Source: Citrus sinensis (taxonomy: Eukaryota > Streptophyta > Magnoliopsida > Sapindales > Rutaceae). Taken from it: a DNA stretch of 64,000 nucleotides. Under the pieces are notes generated by a model that was not told the origin of the DNA, made no database searches, and worked only from the letters and a program-made list of their open reading frames with translations. Of this stretch, positions 11,661 to 22,017 are shown in pieces (position 1 is the stretch's first letter; each line of letters starts with the position of its first letter). The stretch is taken from the NCBI RefSeq assembly GCF_022201045.2, contig NC_068563.1, positions 558,001 to 622,000 of the forward strand. The letters run 5' to 3'. The position numbers and the translations under genes were made by a program.

Positions 11661-13673
11661 GGTTAGTGGTAACTGAAAGATGACATGTATTTAAAGAACA
11701 TTTCAAGGAGGGAAGCTTATAAAGAAGTAGAAGCCAAGCCAACCCAAAAGTGCTTCCTGTCACATTACCAAATACAAAATGCTTAGTGGGGCAGCAATAA
11801 AAGCGGTGCTGGGCCTGTCTAATATTAGGATTTTGCAGCCAATGGGTGTCCTCCACGTAAGCAAAATTTGGGTTTTAATGACCTTGTAAGCAGCTTAATA
11901 AGACCGCGTTTGCTTGCTTTCACATGCACAGTACATATTGAGATGCAGGTGTGTGCCCGTGATTTCTGACGCGACACACGGTATTTACATGTGCCCATTT
12001 TCTCGCTCAACTAACACGCCACGCCACCTTTTGGAGGATCCGCACTCGGGGCAATGGCCATGATCAACGGTGGAGATTGATTCATTTGTTAAGACCCACT
12101 TGGAATCAAGGGTTATAAGTGATGATTGACTGTTGATATAATTTTACGCGGAAACTATGATGGTAATGTGGAAAGTTCCTGAAATTGCATTTGCTGATTG
12201 CAGATTGCCTGGCGACAGGGGAATGACAGTGAATAAATTAATGGAATTTTTGTTGATTAAGATGCTGCTTTATCGTGTTAATTAAAATTAAATAAATGAC
12301 TCATTTTATATTATTGTTCTGCATTCACATTCGTGCCAAAGTTGATTTAATTTATAAATGGGACTTGCAGTTATTCTATTTTATGGACTGACTTTTCTTT
12401 TGTATAGAAGTTTACAATATCTGTATATTCTTTGCTATAAATTCCATGCATGGGAAAAAAAAAATTAAAAAAGACAAAAGGGTTAGTCAATATTCCAGTA
12501 AGCCACAGCTGGTTGAGGCCAATCATCAGTCAAATATATTGTGCTTTCTTAATTTTCAAAATACATTCGGTTTGGAGCTGTATGAAAGTGCTTTCTGTGA
12601 GTAGCTTCCCGGAAAGTGTTTTTTGTTTTACTTATGAAGCTTGAAGAAGCGTCTCATCAATAGATTTTATAATTAATAATAATAATTTAAAAAAAAAAAA
12701 AGAAAATCAAGTATTATTCTTTGATTGCAATCCCTTTTTCTTATAACTCTATCCTCGCAATTGTAAGGGCATGAGTTCGAGACTTCACAATGTATTTATA
12801 GGTTTAATTTCCTTCATTAATTTGAGTATCAATATAGTAATCTCATAAAAGATGAATGCTAATTTGAGTAATAGTCTCGTATAATTTTTTTTTTTTAAAT
12901 CTTTTCCCCCACTTTAAATCTATTTAGCCTAAATATAACAAAATGAACAAATCAATGTATAAATTTGGTTATCTTATAATGTCTAACTTGCAAGGATGAT
13001 GATGTACTCGTTGATTTTAACTTATCTTGTGATGATATAGATTTAATGCTTTTCGTGTTGTAAAAAACATCCACATATATTGATGGTGGAGAACTTGGAA
13101 TGTAATGTGCTAATCAATTCTATAAGGACACGGCTAACCCATTTTTTTTTATTGTTGTTAAATCATTTCAAAAATGGTTTCTTTTCATTAACTTATTGTT
13201 GATAATGACCTTATTACCAATAATTTTAATACACAGAGAAGTTTTTAATGTCATTAACAATCGACCGCACGTACATGGTAGTGAATGATGATCGATTCAA
13301 ACAGTAGCATCAATATTTTTTTTTTTCAAAATTTTGAACTTATTAATTAGTCATTTTCTGAATTCTTACTATTTTTAAGTATAATATGTTTGCTTGCTTA
13401 TACTTCTTGGCTGTAAACATTCTATTCATAACAAGCTTTTAATTATTTGAGGTGGATGAGGTCCACAATCCATATGTTACTCCACAAATATAAATAGGTG
13501 GTGGCCTTGCAACGATTAGGCTATTAGACGCAAATGATGACCCAAAACAAAACTTAATTAAAAGTCTCAACTTGAAGGACAGCAGCGCACTCTCCCAAAA
13601 ATGAATTTTTACGTAGTGGATAATTATAAACTATTCTAATAAAATTGTCTCTGTTTCTATTCTTTTCAAAACT
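11661..13673. other. Gene-free spacer upstream of the SKS gene
   Basis: The first few hundred bases should hold the promoter of the minus-strand SKS gene. The rest is AT-rich without a supported gene. Around 12,740-12,840 there is a faint tRNA-promoter-like GAGTTCGAGACTTC, too weak to call a SINE. Confidence 0.4.
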
Positions 13674-14015
13674 TATATATATAGTAGTTTTTTTTTTTGT
13701 TTGGGATCTTAAAATGTAGGAAAAGTTTAAAAAAAATTTAAAATCGTGGGATTTTAAAAATTTAAAATTAAAAGTTCTTAAACTACACAATTTATACATT
13801 TTTTTTTAGATTTTTCCACACTTTAAAATTTTAAATTAGAACATTTTTATATATTAGTAGTTTTCCAATCCAAGATCTTAAAGTATGAGAAAAATCTGAA
13901 AAAGCTCTAAAATCATAAGATTTTAAAAGTTTAAAACTACAAGCGCTTGAACAACATATTTATGTGTTTTTCCAAATTTTTCCGCACTTTAAAATTTCAT
14001 ATCATAATATATATG
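13674..14015. repeat. Two tandem copies of a ~170-bp palindromic (MITE-like) unit
   Basis: Copy one spans about 13,674-13,845 and copy two about 13,846-14,015. Each starts with a TAGTAGTTTT...GATCTTAAA arm, has a centre around ATTTTAAAA/GATTTTAAAA and ends with a TTTTTCC...CACTTTAAAATTT arm that is the reverse complement of the start. Each unit can therefore fold on itself. No clear target duplication was found. Confidence 0.6.
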
Positions 14016-14951
14016 TGTGCGTGTAGTTTTATTGTTGGTGCATGGTTTAGATAGCGTACATTTGTTGGTGGCAGCATAACGCCACAAGCAATGGATTGGT
14101 GTCCAACAAGATTAGACAATATTTCAATGGTTTTCTTTTATTACTTGTTAGTTTTCTATGTTCATTAGAATATTTAAGTTAGAGTATACCTTTGTGAGTT
14201 GTCTATTTTTTAAGCGATATGAAAAAAATGAGAAAAAAAGAAAATGCATTCTTTTATTTTATTTTATTTTATGTCTGCGAGTTACTACTTAGTAGGGGCG
14301 GATAATACATTTGATAAAATCAAAATAACTAAATAAAATTTAAAGAATTGAGCTTTTTACACATGGGACAGACTAAAACTTTTCAAAATCAATTAGAGTA
14401 TCTTCATAGTTTCAAAACTTACTGTTACAAAATTCAAAGAAAATAAGATCTTTTTTTGTTTCTTTTTTAAATTACCCTTTCAACTTTTCCATAGGACGTG
14501 CCCCAACTGGTGTTAGACGGAATCTGTCATGATAGTAGTGAAAATAACAGATTTCACAGAAAACATGAGGGAGATTACCAAAATTTCCCCATTTACATTA
14601 TAGAAATAGATTACAGGCCCCAACTTTAGTTTCTCACACTGCAGTCGCACATTTCTAGCCACAAAAATAAATAAAAAAAGACTATTCTATGTATAACGTT
14701 ACGTGGACAAAACAAAACATAATCCAGACGGACCAGAACTAGAAGATTGCGTTTCTTATCCACTAACAAAACACACACACACTGTCTTTCCCTGTCTTCA
14801 GATTACACACAACTTGAACTCGCCATTGATGTCAAATACTAAACGCTGAAAACTCACTCCATACGCAAAAATATGTGCATGATCATATGATATGAACAAG
14901 TAAACCCTAGTACCCAGTTCAGCTCGACTCAATCCGACATTGGTAATTAAT

Positions 14952-16121
14952 ATGGGGGACTCTCTCTTACTAAACCAATCACTCGCCCGCCTCAAACTCC
15001 TTCCCAAAATCCCACCTCCCGCTTCTCAATTTCTTCACATCAAACCGCCACAACCCCACGGTAAGCTCCACTCCACTGCTTCTTTTGCCATCCAAAACCA
15101 ACAGCAGACGCAGTACGGCACAACAGATCAAAACGACGACGAATCATACGGCGAAGTCAGCAAGATCATCGGCAGCAGAGCCCTCGAGGATGCCACCGGC
15201 ATGGAGTACCTAATCGAATGGAAAGACGGCCACGCCCCCTCCTGGGTCCCACAGGACTACATTGCCAAAGACGTCGTTGCCGAATACGAGTCTCCCTGGT
15301 GGACTGCCGCCAAGAAAGCCGACGATGCCGCGTTGAAGGAAATCATCGAAGCCGGCGACGGGCGCGACGTCGACGCCGTCGACAACGACGGACGGACTGC
15401 CCTGCTGTTCGTGTCCGGGCTCGGGTCTGAGGCTTGCGTCAGGGTTTTGGCGGAAGCTGGGACCGATTTGAACCACAGGGATAGCGGAGGCGGGTTAACG
15501 GCGCTGCATATGGCGGCTGGGTACGTTAAGCCCGGTGTGGCGAAGCTCTTGCTCGAACTGGGAGCCGATGCTGACGTGGAGGACGACAGAGGGTTAACGC
15601 CGTTAGCTTTGGCCAAGGAGATCTTGCGCGTTACGCCTAAAGGGAACCCAATGCAATTCGCGAGGAGGCTGGGGCTGGAAGCCGTGATTAGGAACTTAGA
15701 GGAGGCGGTATTCGAGTACGCTGAGGTGCAGGAGATTCTGGAGAAGAGAGGGAAGGGTGATCAACTGGAGTATTTGGTCAAATGGAGGGACGGCGGCGAT
15801 AACGAGTGGGTCAAAGTAGGCTTCATTGCTGAGGATTTGGTGACCGATTATGAGGCTGGCCTGGAATACGCAGTGGCGGAGGGTGTGCTTGGGAAGAGAA
15901 TGGGGGACGATGGGAAGAGAGAGTTTTTGGTTAAGTGGACGGATATTGATGAGGCCACCTGGGAGCCCGAGGAGAACGTTGATCCTGATTTGATCAAGGA
16001 GTTTGAGGATAGTCAAAGTGACGGTGCGGTCCTTTTAAATGAGAATCACATCGGGGATGCAGTTGGGGCCCGGGCCCAATTAAGTGAAGGCGATGCAGCC
16101 CCTGAGTCCGCTAGAGTTTAG
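14952..16121 (+). CDS. CPSRP43: Chloroplast signal recognition particle 43 kDa protein (cpSRP43)
   Basis: A single-exon gene of 389 residues starting at [11 protein letters not shown]; Arabidopsis cpSRP43 (CAO) is of similar length and also intronless in coding sequence. The first 55 or so residues are a Ser/Pro/Gln-rich transit peptide. Chromodomain 1 lies at about 67-115 ([14 protein letters not shown] ... [11 protein letters not shown]), four ankyrin repeats at about 118-258 ([40 protein letters not shown]), chromodomain 2 at about 263-310 ([14 protein letters not shown]) and chromodomain 3 at about 315-365 ([20 protein letters not shown]). With cpSRP54 it carries light-harvesting chlorophyll a/b proteins through the stroma to the Alb3 translocase. 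Coding GC is much higher than in the flanks. The order of domains is complete and no break is visible. Confidence 0.97.
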   Translation: MGDSLLLNQSLARLKLLPKIPPPASQFLHIKPPQPHGKLHSTASFAIQNQQQTQYGTTDQNDDESYGEVSKIIGSRALEDATGMEYLIEWKDGHAPSWVPQDYIAKDVVAEYESPWWTAAKKADDAALKEIIEAGDGRDVDAVDNDGRTALLFVSGLGSEACVRVLAEAGTDLNHRDSGGGLTALHMAAGYVKPGVAKLLLELGADADVEDDRGLTPLALAKEILRVTPKGNPMQFARRLGLEAVIRNLEEAVFEYAEVQEILEKRGKGDQLEYLVKWRDGGDNEWVKVGFIAEDLVTDYEAGLEYAVAEGVLGKRMGDDGKREFLVKWTDIDEATWEPEENVDPDLIKEFEDSQSDGAVLLNENHIGDAVGARAQLSEGDAAPESARV

Positions 16122-16653
16122 GTGTTTGGAAGCGATTACTCGTAGTGGCTTGATTGTTATTTTCTATATTTATGAAAGCAAATTATAACTTTTTTTATTC
16201 TTCAAAATTTTGCTTTCATAATTTTGGGAAGACTCAAGCTCTCCACCTCATGGAGGTAGGTGGTGTCGACCAACTCAACTCAATTGAATTATTGACGAAA
16301 AAAAAACTCCAATTCTAATTATACAAGATCAACCAATAAGTTTGCTTAAAAATTGAATTATGAATCGATTTACATTCTATATCTTCAATAGAAACGAAAT
16401 GAATCAATTGCTAAATCATTATTACCAGTTAGGAGATGACATAAATCGAATATTAAGCCTCATAAAATATAAGGGGGAACTTTGAACTCTTTATTTTTTA
16501 AATTTTGAAAAAGAGATGGGTTATCATAGTTCCCTACTATTACCTCTTTTAATTCACACCCCTACTAGGGTAATATTCCCTTAATTTGATTTGAATTAAT
16601 TTTTTTAACTAATTCGAATACTTTGACGAAGACGTGCTCGCCCTGAGGCTAAT
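16122..16653. other. 3' flank of cpSRP43 gene
   Basis: Probable 3' UTR and spacer; AT-rich. Nothing else was recognised before the SINE target duplication at 16,654. Confidence 0.4.
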
Positions 16654-16669
16654 TAATGCATGGTTAGTT

Positions 16670-17021
16670 TTTTTTTTTTTTTGAACTGATTAAGCATTAG
16701 GTTACTGTATTACACAGAGATATATATAACTGCTATGACAGCAAGTCATTACACTGATATTTATAATCAGATATATATTCATGGGACTTATATTATTACA
16801 TTTTTAGTCTATGAAGCACGTGCCGAGCCAAATACCCCTTACGGAAGAGGGATGTCTCTACTCCACTCACATTTCGCAAGGAGAAAGACGTTATAAGTAG
16901 TCTCCACACAATTGTATTTAATTGAGGGAGGTTGAGTCCGTAGAGACTCGAACCATTGCCCTCATAGTCATGCTTAACTTTGAGGGCAATGGTTCACCAC
17001 TGGACTACAAGCCCAAGTGGC
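16670..17021 (-). mobile_element. tRNA-derived SINE, family 1, copy 1 (minus strand)
   Basis: Read on the minus strand it starts GCCACTTGGGCTTG, contains an A-box-like segment, a long inverted pair around ACCATTGCCCTCA, a degenerate B box, and ends in a run of about 16 A after TTAATCAGTTC. Flanking target duplications of 16 bases (TAATGCATGGTTAGTT at 16,654-16,669 and 17,022-17,037) are identical, so the ends are exact and insertion is fairly recent. It is homologous along its length to the copies at 32,084 and 47,675. SINEs make no protein and rely on LINE enzymes. Confidence 0.9.
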
Positions 17022-17511
17022 TAATGCATGGTTAGTTAGACGTGCGTACAGCTACCCCAGCCTGCAGGTATTGACGGCGTCGTGACACCCGTTTCATTAA
17101 AACAATGTGATTTCCCCACATGGCAACAGTATCCCCGCTTTTTACATCCTGATTTGTTTAAACCAAGGTCAATCCGGACATTCCAATATTTTATCCAGTC
17201 AAATATACTGATTGCCAAACCGCTCACTCGCGTTCAAATTCGGTGACCAGAACGCTTCCCTAATCACCGTCCGATCAACTCTCTCCATCCATTCATCCCT
17301 CCCTCGCGCGTACGACTCAGCACAGCGTCAACAACACGCACGAGGCCAAAATGAGAAACTCCCTCCCCTTGTTCGCACTTCGGAGCCTTTATCAGAATTA
17401 ACTGTCACTTCCTTTTTCTCAGCAACGCTTTTGTCTCTCCTTCAGTACGTTACCATTTCGTTCAATTATCATTCACAAAACTTAACAAAACCCAAAACCC
17501 TAATCTTCACA

Positions 17512-19127
17512 ATGCATGCTAAGACTGACTCAGAAGGCACGAGCATTAACGACGCCACGTGGCCACCGCGGTCACCACCTCGCCGGCCGATTTACTACGT
17601 GCAGAGCCCGTCGCACCCCGACGTCGAGAAGATGTCGTACGGGTCGAGCCCCACGGGCTCGCCGGCGCACCACTACTATCACTGCTCTCCCATTCACCAC
17701 TCCCGCGAGTCCTCAACTTCCCGGTTCTCCGCTTCGCTCAAGAACCCCAGAGGCGTATCGGCTTGGAGACACGTGCAGCTTGATCACAAAGACGGCGACG
17801 GCGACGGCGACGACGAAGAAATGGACGGTCGTGATGAGGGCTCTGGCCGTAATGTGAGATTGTACGTGTGTATCGGATTCTTCTTCGTGCTTTTGTTCAC
17901 TGTGTTTTGCTTGATCTTGTGGGGTGCCAGCAAGCCTTACAAGCCTAAAATCATCGTAAAGGTAATTCTCTATATTTTTTTGTTTTCCTGGTTTGCTGAG
18001 TTGATCCGAGTCGAGCCAGCGACTCAGTTTACTGCTTTCATCGAGAAACGAGCCGGCATTAGTTTCTTACCCTCTGGCAGAGGGGTTGTTGATGTGGATG
18101 GACTGCACGCCGTTTTGATTTTCAAAACCCCGCTTTATTAGCCTTTTTGTTTAATTAATTAATTAATTTTATAATTAGTTTAATTAATTTCATTTGAGAT
18201 AATATTATGGTGGGCAGAACATAGTGTTCGAGAATTTTAATGTACAAGCGGGGAGCGACGAGTCAGGGGTGCCAACAGACATGTTATCATTGAACTCAAC
18301 GGTCAAGATCTTATACAGAAACCCCGCTACATTTTTTGCTGTCCACGTCACTTCTACTCCTCTTGAGCTTCACTATTTCCAGCTCAAACTTGCATCTGGA
18401 CAGGTAAATTCCTATGCTAAATCGAAGGTCAAATCGGTCATTTTGGGGCTAAATTTTTCTGGGTTAAAGTTCCAAAAACGTTTTGGGCATGGCAAAGCTT
18501 CGAATGCCATAGCCAATTGGGCTGCTTTTTATTTGAATGCCTGTGAAAAAGACAGCACCCTGGAAAAATGTATTATTGTAGCCTTTTTGGGAAGTGTAAT
18601 TTGGGTCCACAGCACGCAACTGGGTCTTTATCATTTTGGCTTTAAGCTACTTTAGCATCTAGTAGTAGTAGATATTATTAATTATGGTCCTTAAATTTAA
18701 CTTAATTTCTAGTGTTAGGAGTCTTGACCTTGTACCTCTACTTAACGCCTTTGGTACCCATTTTTGGGTTGGTTAAGTTCGTGATCATGGTATAGTAGTT
18801 CTGAATGTAATTTAATTTTGTTTATGATGGATAAATTAGATGAAGAAGTTTAGTCAATCGAGGAAGAGTCAGCGAAATGTAGTAACGGTGGTGCAAGGGT
18901 ATCAAGTGCCACTGTATGGCGGGGTTCCGGTTCTTGCAAGTGCTAAAGGGCACCTTGATAGAGCAGAAGTTCCATTGAACCTGACATTCGTGATGAGGTC
19001 AAGGGCCTACATTTTGGGGAGACTGGTGAAGTCTAAGTTCTATCGGAGGATTAGGTGTTCTGTCACTTTAAGAGGCAATAAACTTGGCAAGCCCCTTAAT
19101 TTGACAAATGCATGTTTTTATCAATGA
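17512..19127 (+). CDS. LEA_2 / NDR1-HIN1-like membrane protein
   Basis: Exons 17,512-17,961, 18,218-18,403 and 18,840-19,127, all phase 0, give 307 residues. The ATG in MHAKTDSEGTS is chosen because this is the conserved start of the family; open frame upstream is 5' UTR. Residues 1-115 are a disordered Pro/Ser/His-rich cytosolic tail with the family signature RRPIYYVQSPSHPDVEKMSY and an Asp/Gly-rich acidic repeat. One membrane segment lies at about 117-138 (LYVCIGFFFVLLFTVFCLIL). The rest is an LEA_2 beta domain (NIVFENFNVQAG ... NSTVKILYRNPATFFAVHV ... LNLTFVMRSRAYILG). It resembles the Arabidopsis At1g45688/At5g42860 group, whose biochemical role is not settled. Confidence 0.92.
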
Positions 19128-19748
19128 ATGAAAGAAGCTCTCCAAATTTTCTGTTGGTTCACTTAATCAGAAGTTTTGATTTATCTTGCATACCAGTACC
19201 AGATGATGGTTCAACTGTAAGTTGCAGATGGAACAGTTGGAGTTGGATTCTCTGCGTTTCGTTGGAAATGTAAATTTCTCTAGATGTATTGATATAGATT
19301 CCAATTCAAAGTTATATTTACCCTTTTGCAGAGGCTTCTTGTTCAAATTTTCTTTCTTTTGAGATTGACATCATGCATTTATGTCTCCTTACGTTTCTTG
19401 CAATACTGGTGTGTGGTATAAGCATCTTCAAAATATATTTACACTCTTGATTTGAAAATGTGATGGGGATCTACTGATTTTAGTTGCTCAGGTGAATTTC
19501 GTTGTTGCTTTGTAAATGTATGCACTTGAGCTTGCATGTGTTTCTTCTTCTCCTTCCATGTTTCTTCATTCTCAAACTTCTGGAAACACTTATTTTATTT
19601 ATGCAAATAGGCAAGACATACGGCTACCGAACTACATGAACTACATGAAGAACTTCTCCGAGTATGGAGTATCATAAATGAACCGAAAAACACTTCAAAC
19701 AAACAACAAAATACCATGTCCTCAAAGCAATTCCTTCTTATGTTTCTT
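19128..19748. other. Convergent spacer (LEA_2 gene / dehydrin)
   Basis: Holds the 3' UTRs of the LEA_2 gene on the plus strand and the dehydrin gene on the minus strand. No other feature was recognised. Confidence 0.4.
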
Positions 19749-20371
19749 TCAATTATCCTTGTGCTTTGCCTTCTCGTCTTCACTGTGATAACCGGGAAGC
19801 TTCTCCTTGATCTTCTCTAATATTCCTTTCTTCTCCTTTTCATCCCCTTCTGCTAAATGCTCATTTGGGCAACACCCAGCACAAGCAGCACCCTCTTCAG
19901 CCTTCTTGTGTTGACCTGGAAGTTTATCCTTGATCTTCTCGAGAAAGCCTTTCTTCTCCTCCAGATGTGTTGCTTCTGCACTCGCTATCTCATCGTTTTT
20001 CTCAACCGCATTTTCTTCCTTTTCACTCGATATTTTCTCTTGGATCTTCTCCTTTAATCCCTTCTTCTTCTTCCTCTTCTTCTCTCCATCTGCTCCCTCT
20101 ATTTCTTCCTCACTTGACTGCAAGTTTGTAAACGACCCTTTTTGTGAGTAAAACATTGGTAGCAAAAACACCATTAACAACTATATCAAGAGCTTACCGA
20201 GCTAGAGTTGCTATGTGCTTGTTGTAGGTTTTCCACAAAAGCAGGCTTCTCTTCCTTTGTCTCAACATCGACCATGGCTGCATCTTGAGATTTCTCTTCA
20301 TTTTTATTCTTCAAGAAATCAAACATTCCGCAACCTTTTGCTTCATTTCCTTGTTGCTGATGATCTGCCAT
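19749..20371 (-). CDS. Acidic FSK-type dehydrin (COR47/ERD14-like)
   Basis: Two exons on the minus strand, 20,371-20,198 and 20,117-19,749, give 180 residues starting [13 protein letters not shown]. An F-segment-like [11 protein letters not shown] lies at about 13-24. The intron splits the Ser tract: exon 1 ends SNSSS and exon 2 begins SSEEEIEG, so the full S-segment forms only after splicing, which is the conserved dehydrin intron position. Two good K-segments follow ([16 protein letters not shown] and [16 protein letters not shown]) and a Lys-rich, degenerate one precedes them ([14 protein letters not shown]). A CAGCC pair near residue 145 is unusual in a dehydrin. Such proteins are disordered, bind membranes through K-segments and protect cells in cold and drought. 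The promoter has a TATA box and a DRE core. Confidence 0.95.
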
Positions 20372-20484
20372 AGCGCTAAAAGCAAAAACAAACAGAATTA
20401 GTAGCAAAGTGGACGAAAACAGACTTTGAACAATGGCTATTGATGATAGGCAACACTTGTGGATTTTACATTGAGACCAAATGG

Positions 20485-20492
20485 TATTTATA
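20485..20492 (-). promoter_or_regulatory. TATA box of the dehydrin gene
   Basis: The minus strand reads CTATAAATACC with the core at these positions, about 115 bases upstream of the dehydrin ATG. Confidence 0.65.
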
Positions 20493-20724
20493 GGAGTAAA
20501 GTTTATAGGCAATGCAAGTAGTAGAAATTGATTACCATTGTTTGCAGATGGAATCATATCACATGCAAGATAAAAAAAAATGAATTATGCTTTGTTGGTG
20601 TTTGTGTTGTGCACGAGTGTTGAAAGAAATGTCCTACAGAAGTTGTGACAATGTAATGAGAAGCTTGCACCGGCCCTGTTATTTGGCCCTCCGAGGAAGA
20701 AAAACGACATGGGCGGTGTACGTA

Positions 20725-20730
20725 GTCGGT
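20725..20730 (-). promoter_or_regulatory. DRE/CRT core (ACCGAC) upstream of the dehydrin gene
   Basis: The minus strand reads GGACCGACTACG, containing the CBF/DREB core RCCGAC about 355 bases upstream of the dehydrin start and 235 bases upstream of its TATA box. Cold or drought induction through CBF factors is an inference from this motif and the gene class. Confidence 0.5.
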
Positions 20731-20865
20731 CCGCACTAATCAAGAGAAGCCAAGTGTTTGCTGATGGGGGCGGAGTTCGAGATCGAAAGTACTTCTATTA
20801 AATTCTTAGTTTAAAATGACAGAGGTTATTTATACTTTGTTCATTGAAGACTTTAAGAAGTTGGC

Positions 20866-21161
20866 ATGTGCATTTGTAAACCCTTATGAGCTAAAATCCT
20901 GACTACATCAACATAACACTCAAAATCGTGCCTAACCAACCAAGTCCAAAGTTAAAGGCCTTAAGCCACCACATTGCAGCATTTTTGCTGGGTTTCTTGA
21001 ATAAATTGTACGTGGATACACAAATGTGAAAGGTAATACAATTTCTCCAGATAAACCTTCCAAGCTTCCAGGAATGGAAATGCCAAAGTGAGAAAGCTAA
21101 TTAGAAAGATAACGAAAACAACCTCGAAGACAAACTTAAGAGATCTTAAGCGAGGATACAC
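20866..21161 (-). pseudogene. 3' fragment of an AAAP amino-acid permease gene
   Basis: The plus strand from about 20,868 (GGCATGTGCATTTGTAAACC) matches the reversed 3' end of the permease genes at 22,018 and 27,903: the Asn-Leu-x-x-Lys-Gly-x-His-Ala end, the WWLN segment over GCCACCACATTGCAGC, and the Phe-Pro-Phe/Leu stretch further in. Several indels and stops destroy any reading frame, and exons 1-3 are absent. It is the outermost relic of the tandem permease array. Confidence 0.7.
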
Positions 21162-22017
21162 CTAGACCTAAAATCAGCAGCTGTTCAGTACGATGCTCCT
21201 CACTCTCTCTTCAAAATCTTTAGTTTTCTGATACACTTCTAAGTTTAATTTGTTGTTAACACACCAAATTTTTGGAAATGTTTTGGATGCTCCTAAACTT
21301 GCCTCTTAACCATCCATTTTTGTTGAGTTCATTTTATTTTATTCTTTATCCAAATAATAAGATAATTGAAGGTTTAAAAAGGAACATAAAATGAGTGAGG
21401 TTGATTTAATTAGAAAAGTATAAATTAATTAAAATGAGTCAGGTTGATTTAATTAGAAAAGTATAAATTAATTTTTTTATTGTGTGTATGGCGACCACCC
21501 AAATTTACGTACAAGCACGTTCAAAATCATTTTTTGTCTCGCATGTCTTATTAAATTAAATAAAGCAAAGATAAAATTATAAATGTGATAAAGCTGATTG
21601 ATGATTTGAAATTATAAAGGGTTCCAAAATCTTTTGAATGCATACTGTCGATTAAATAAGACCTTCTTTATTTTCTTCGAAAGAATTATATAATGACTAT
21701 ATCCAAAGTAAGAATTAAACAATGATGTGCATGTCTATCGGTAATTGAAGTGCTAAATTGTGATTGCAGCTAGATGGTGTTGTCTATAGCCTTTAAATCC
21801 ACACATTAGAACAACATCAGAACTATCCAACCAAGCAAAAACAATGTTAAAAAAAAAAAAAGTGAAAATGACAAAAGAGTCTGTAAATAAGTTGACTTTT
21901 GAAAAGAGGCAGGTCAGGCTCTTTAATTTTCATTCAAAATTAATCTATACTACACGTAGGTGGGTTTAGCAGGCCAGTAATATTGAGTAAATCTGATTTC
22001 TCGCCAAGTATTTGTGA
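21162..22017. other. Spacer inside the permease array
   Basis: AT-rich and without a supported gene. A 35-base segment (AAATGAGT(G/C)AGGTTGATTTAATTAG...) is repeated in tandem at about 21,388-21,470. Confidence 0.4.

Noticed and set aside
12740-12840. SINE-like B box (GAGTTCGAGACTTC)
   Set aside because: No A box, tail or target duplication could be found; left as a faint resemblance.
17212-17511. N-terminal extension of the LEA_2 gene in the same frame
   Set aside because: The first codons upstream are not ATG-led, and the conserved family start is MHAKTDSEGTS at 17,512.
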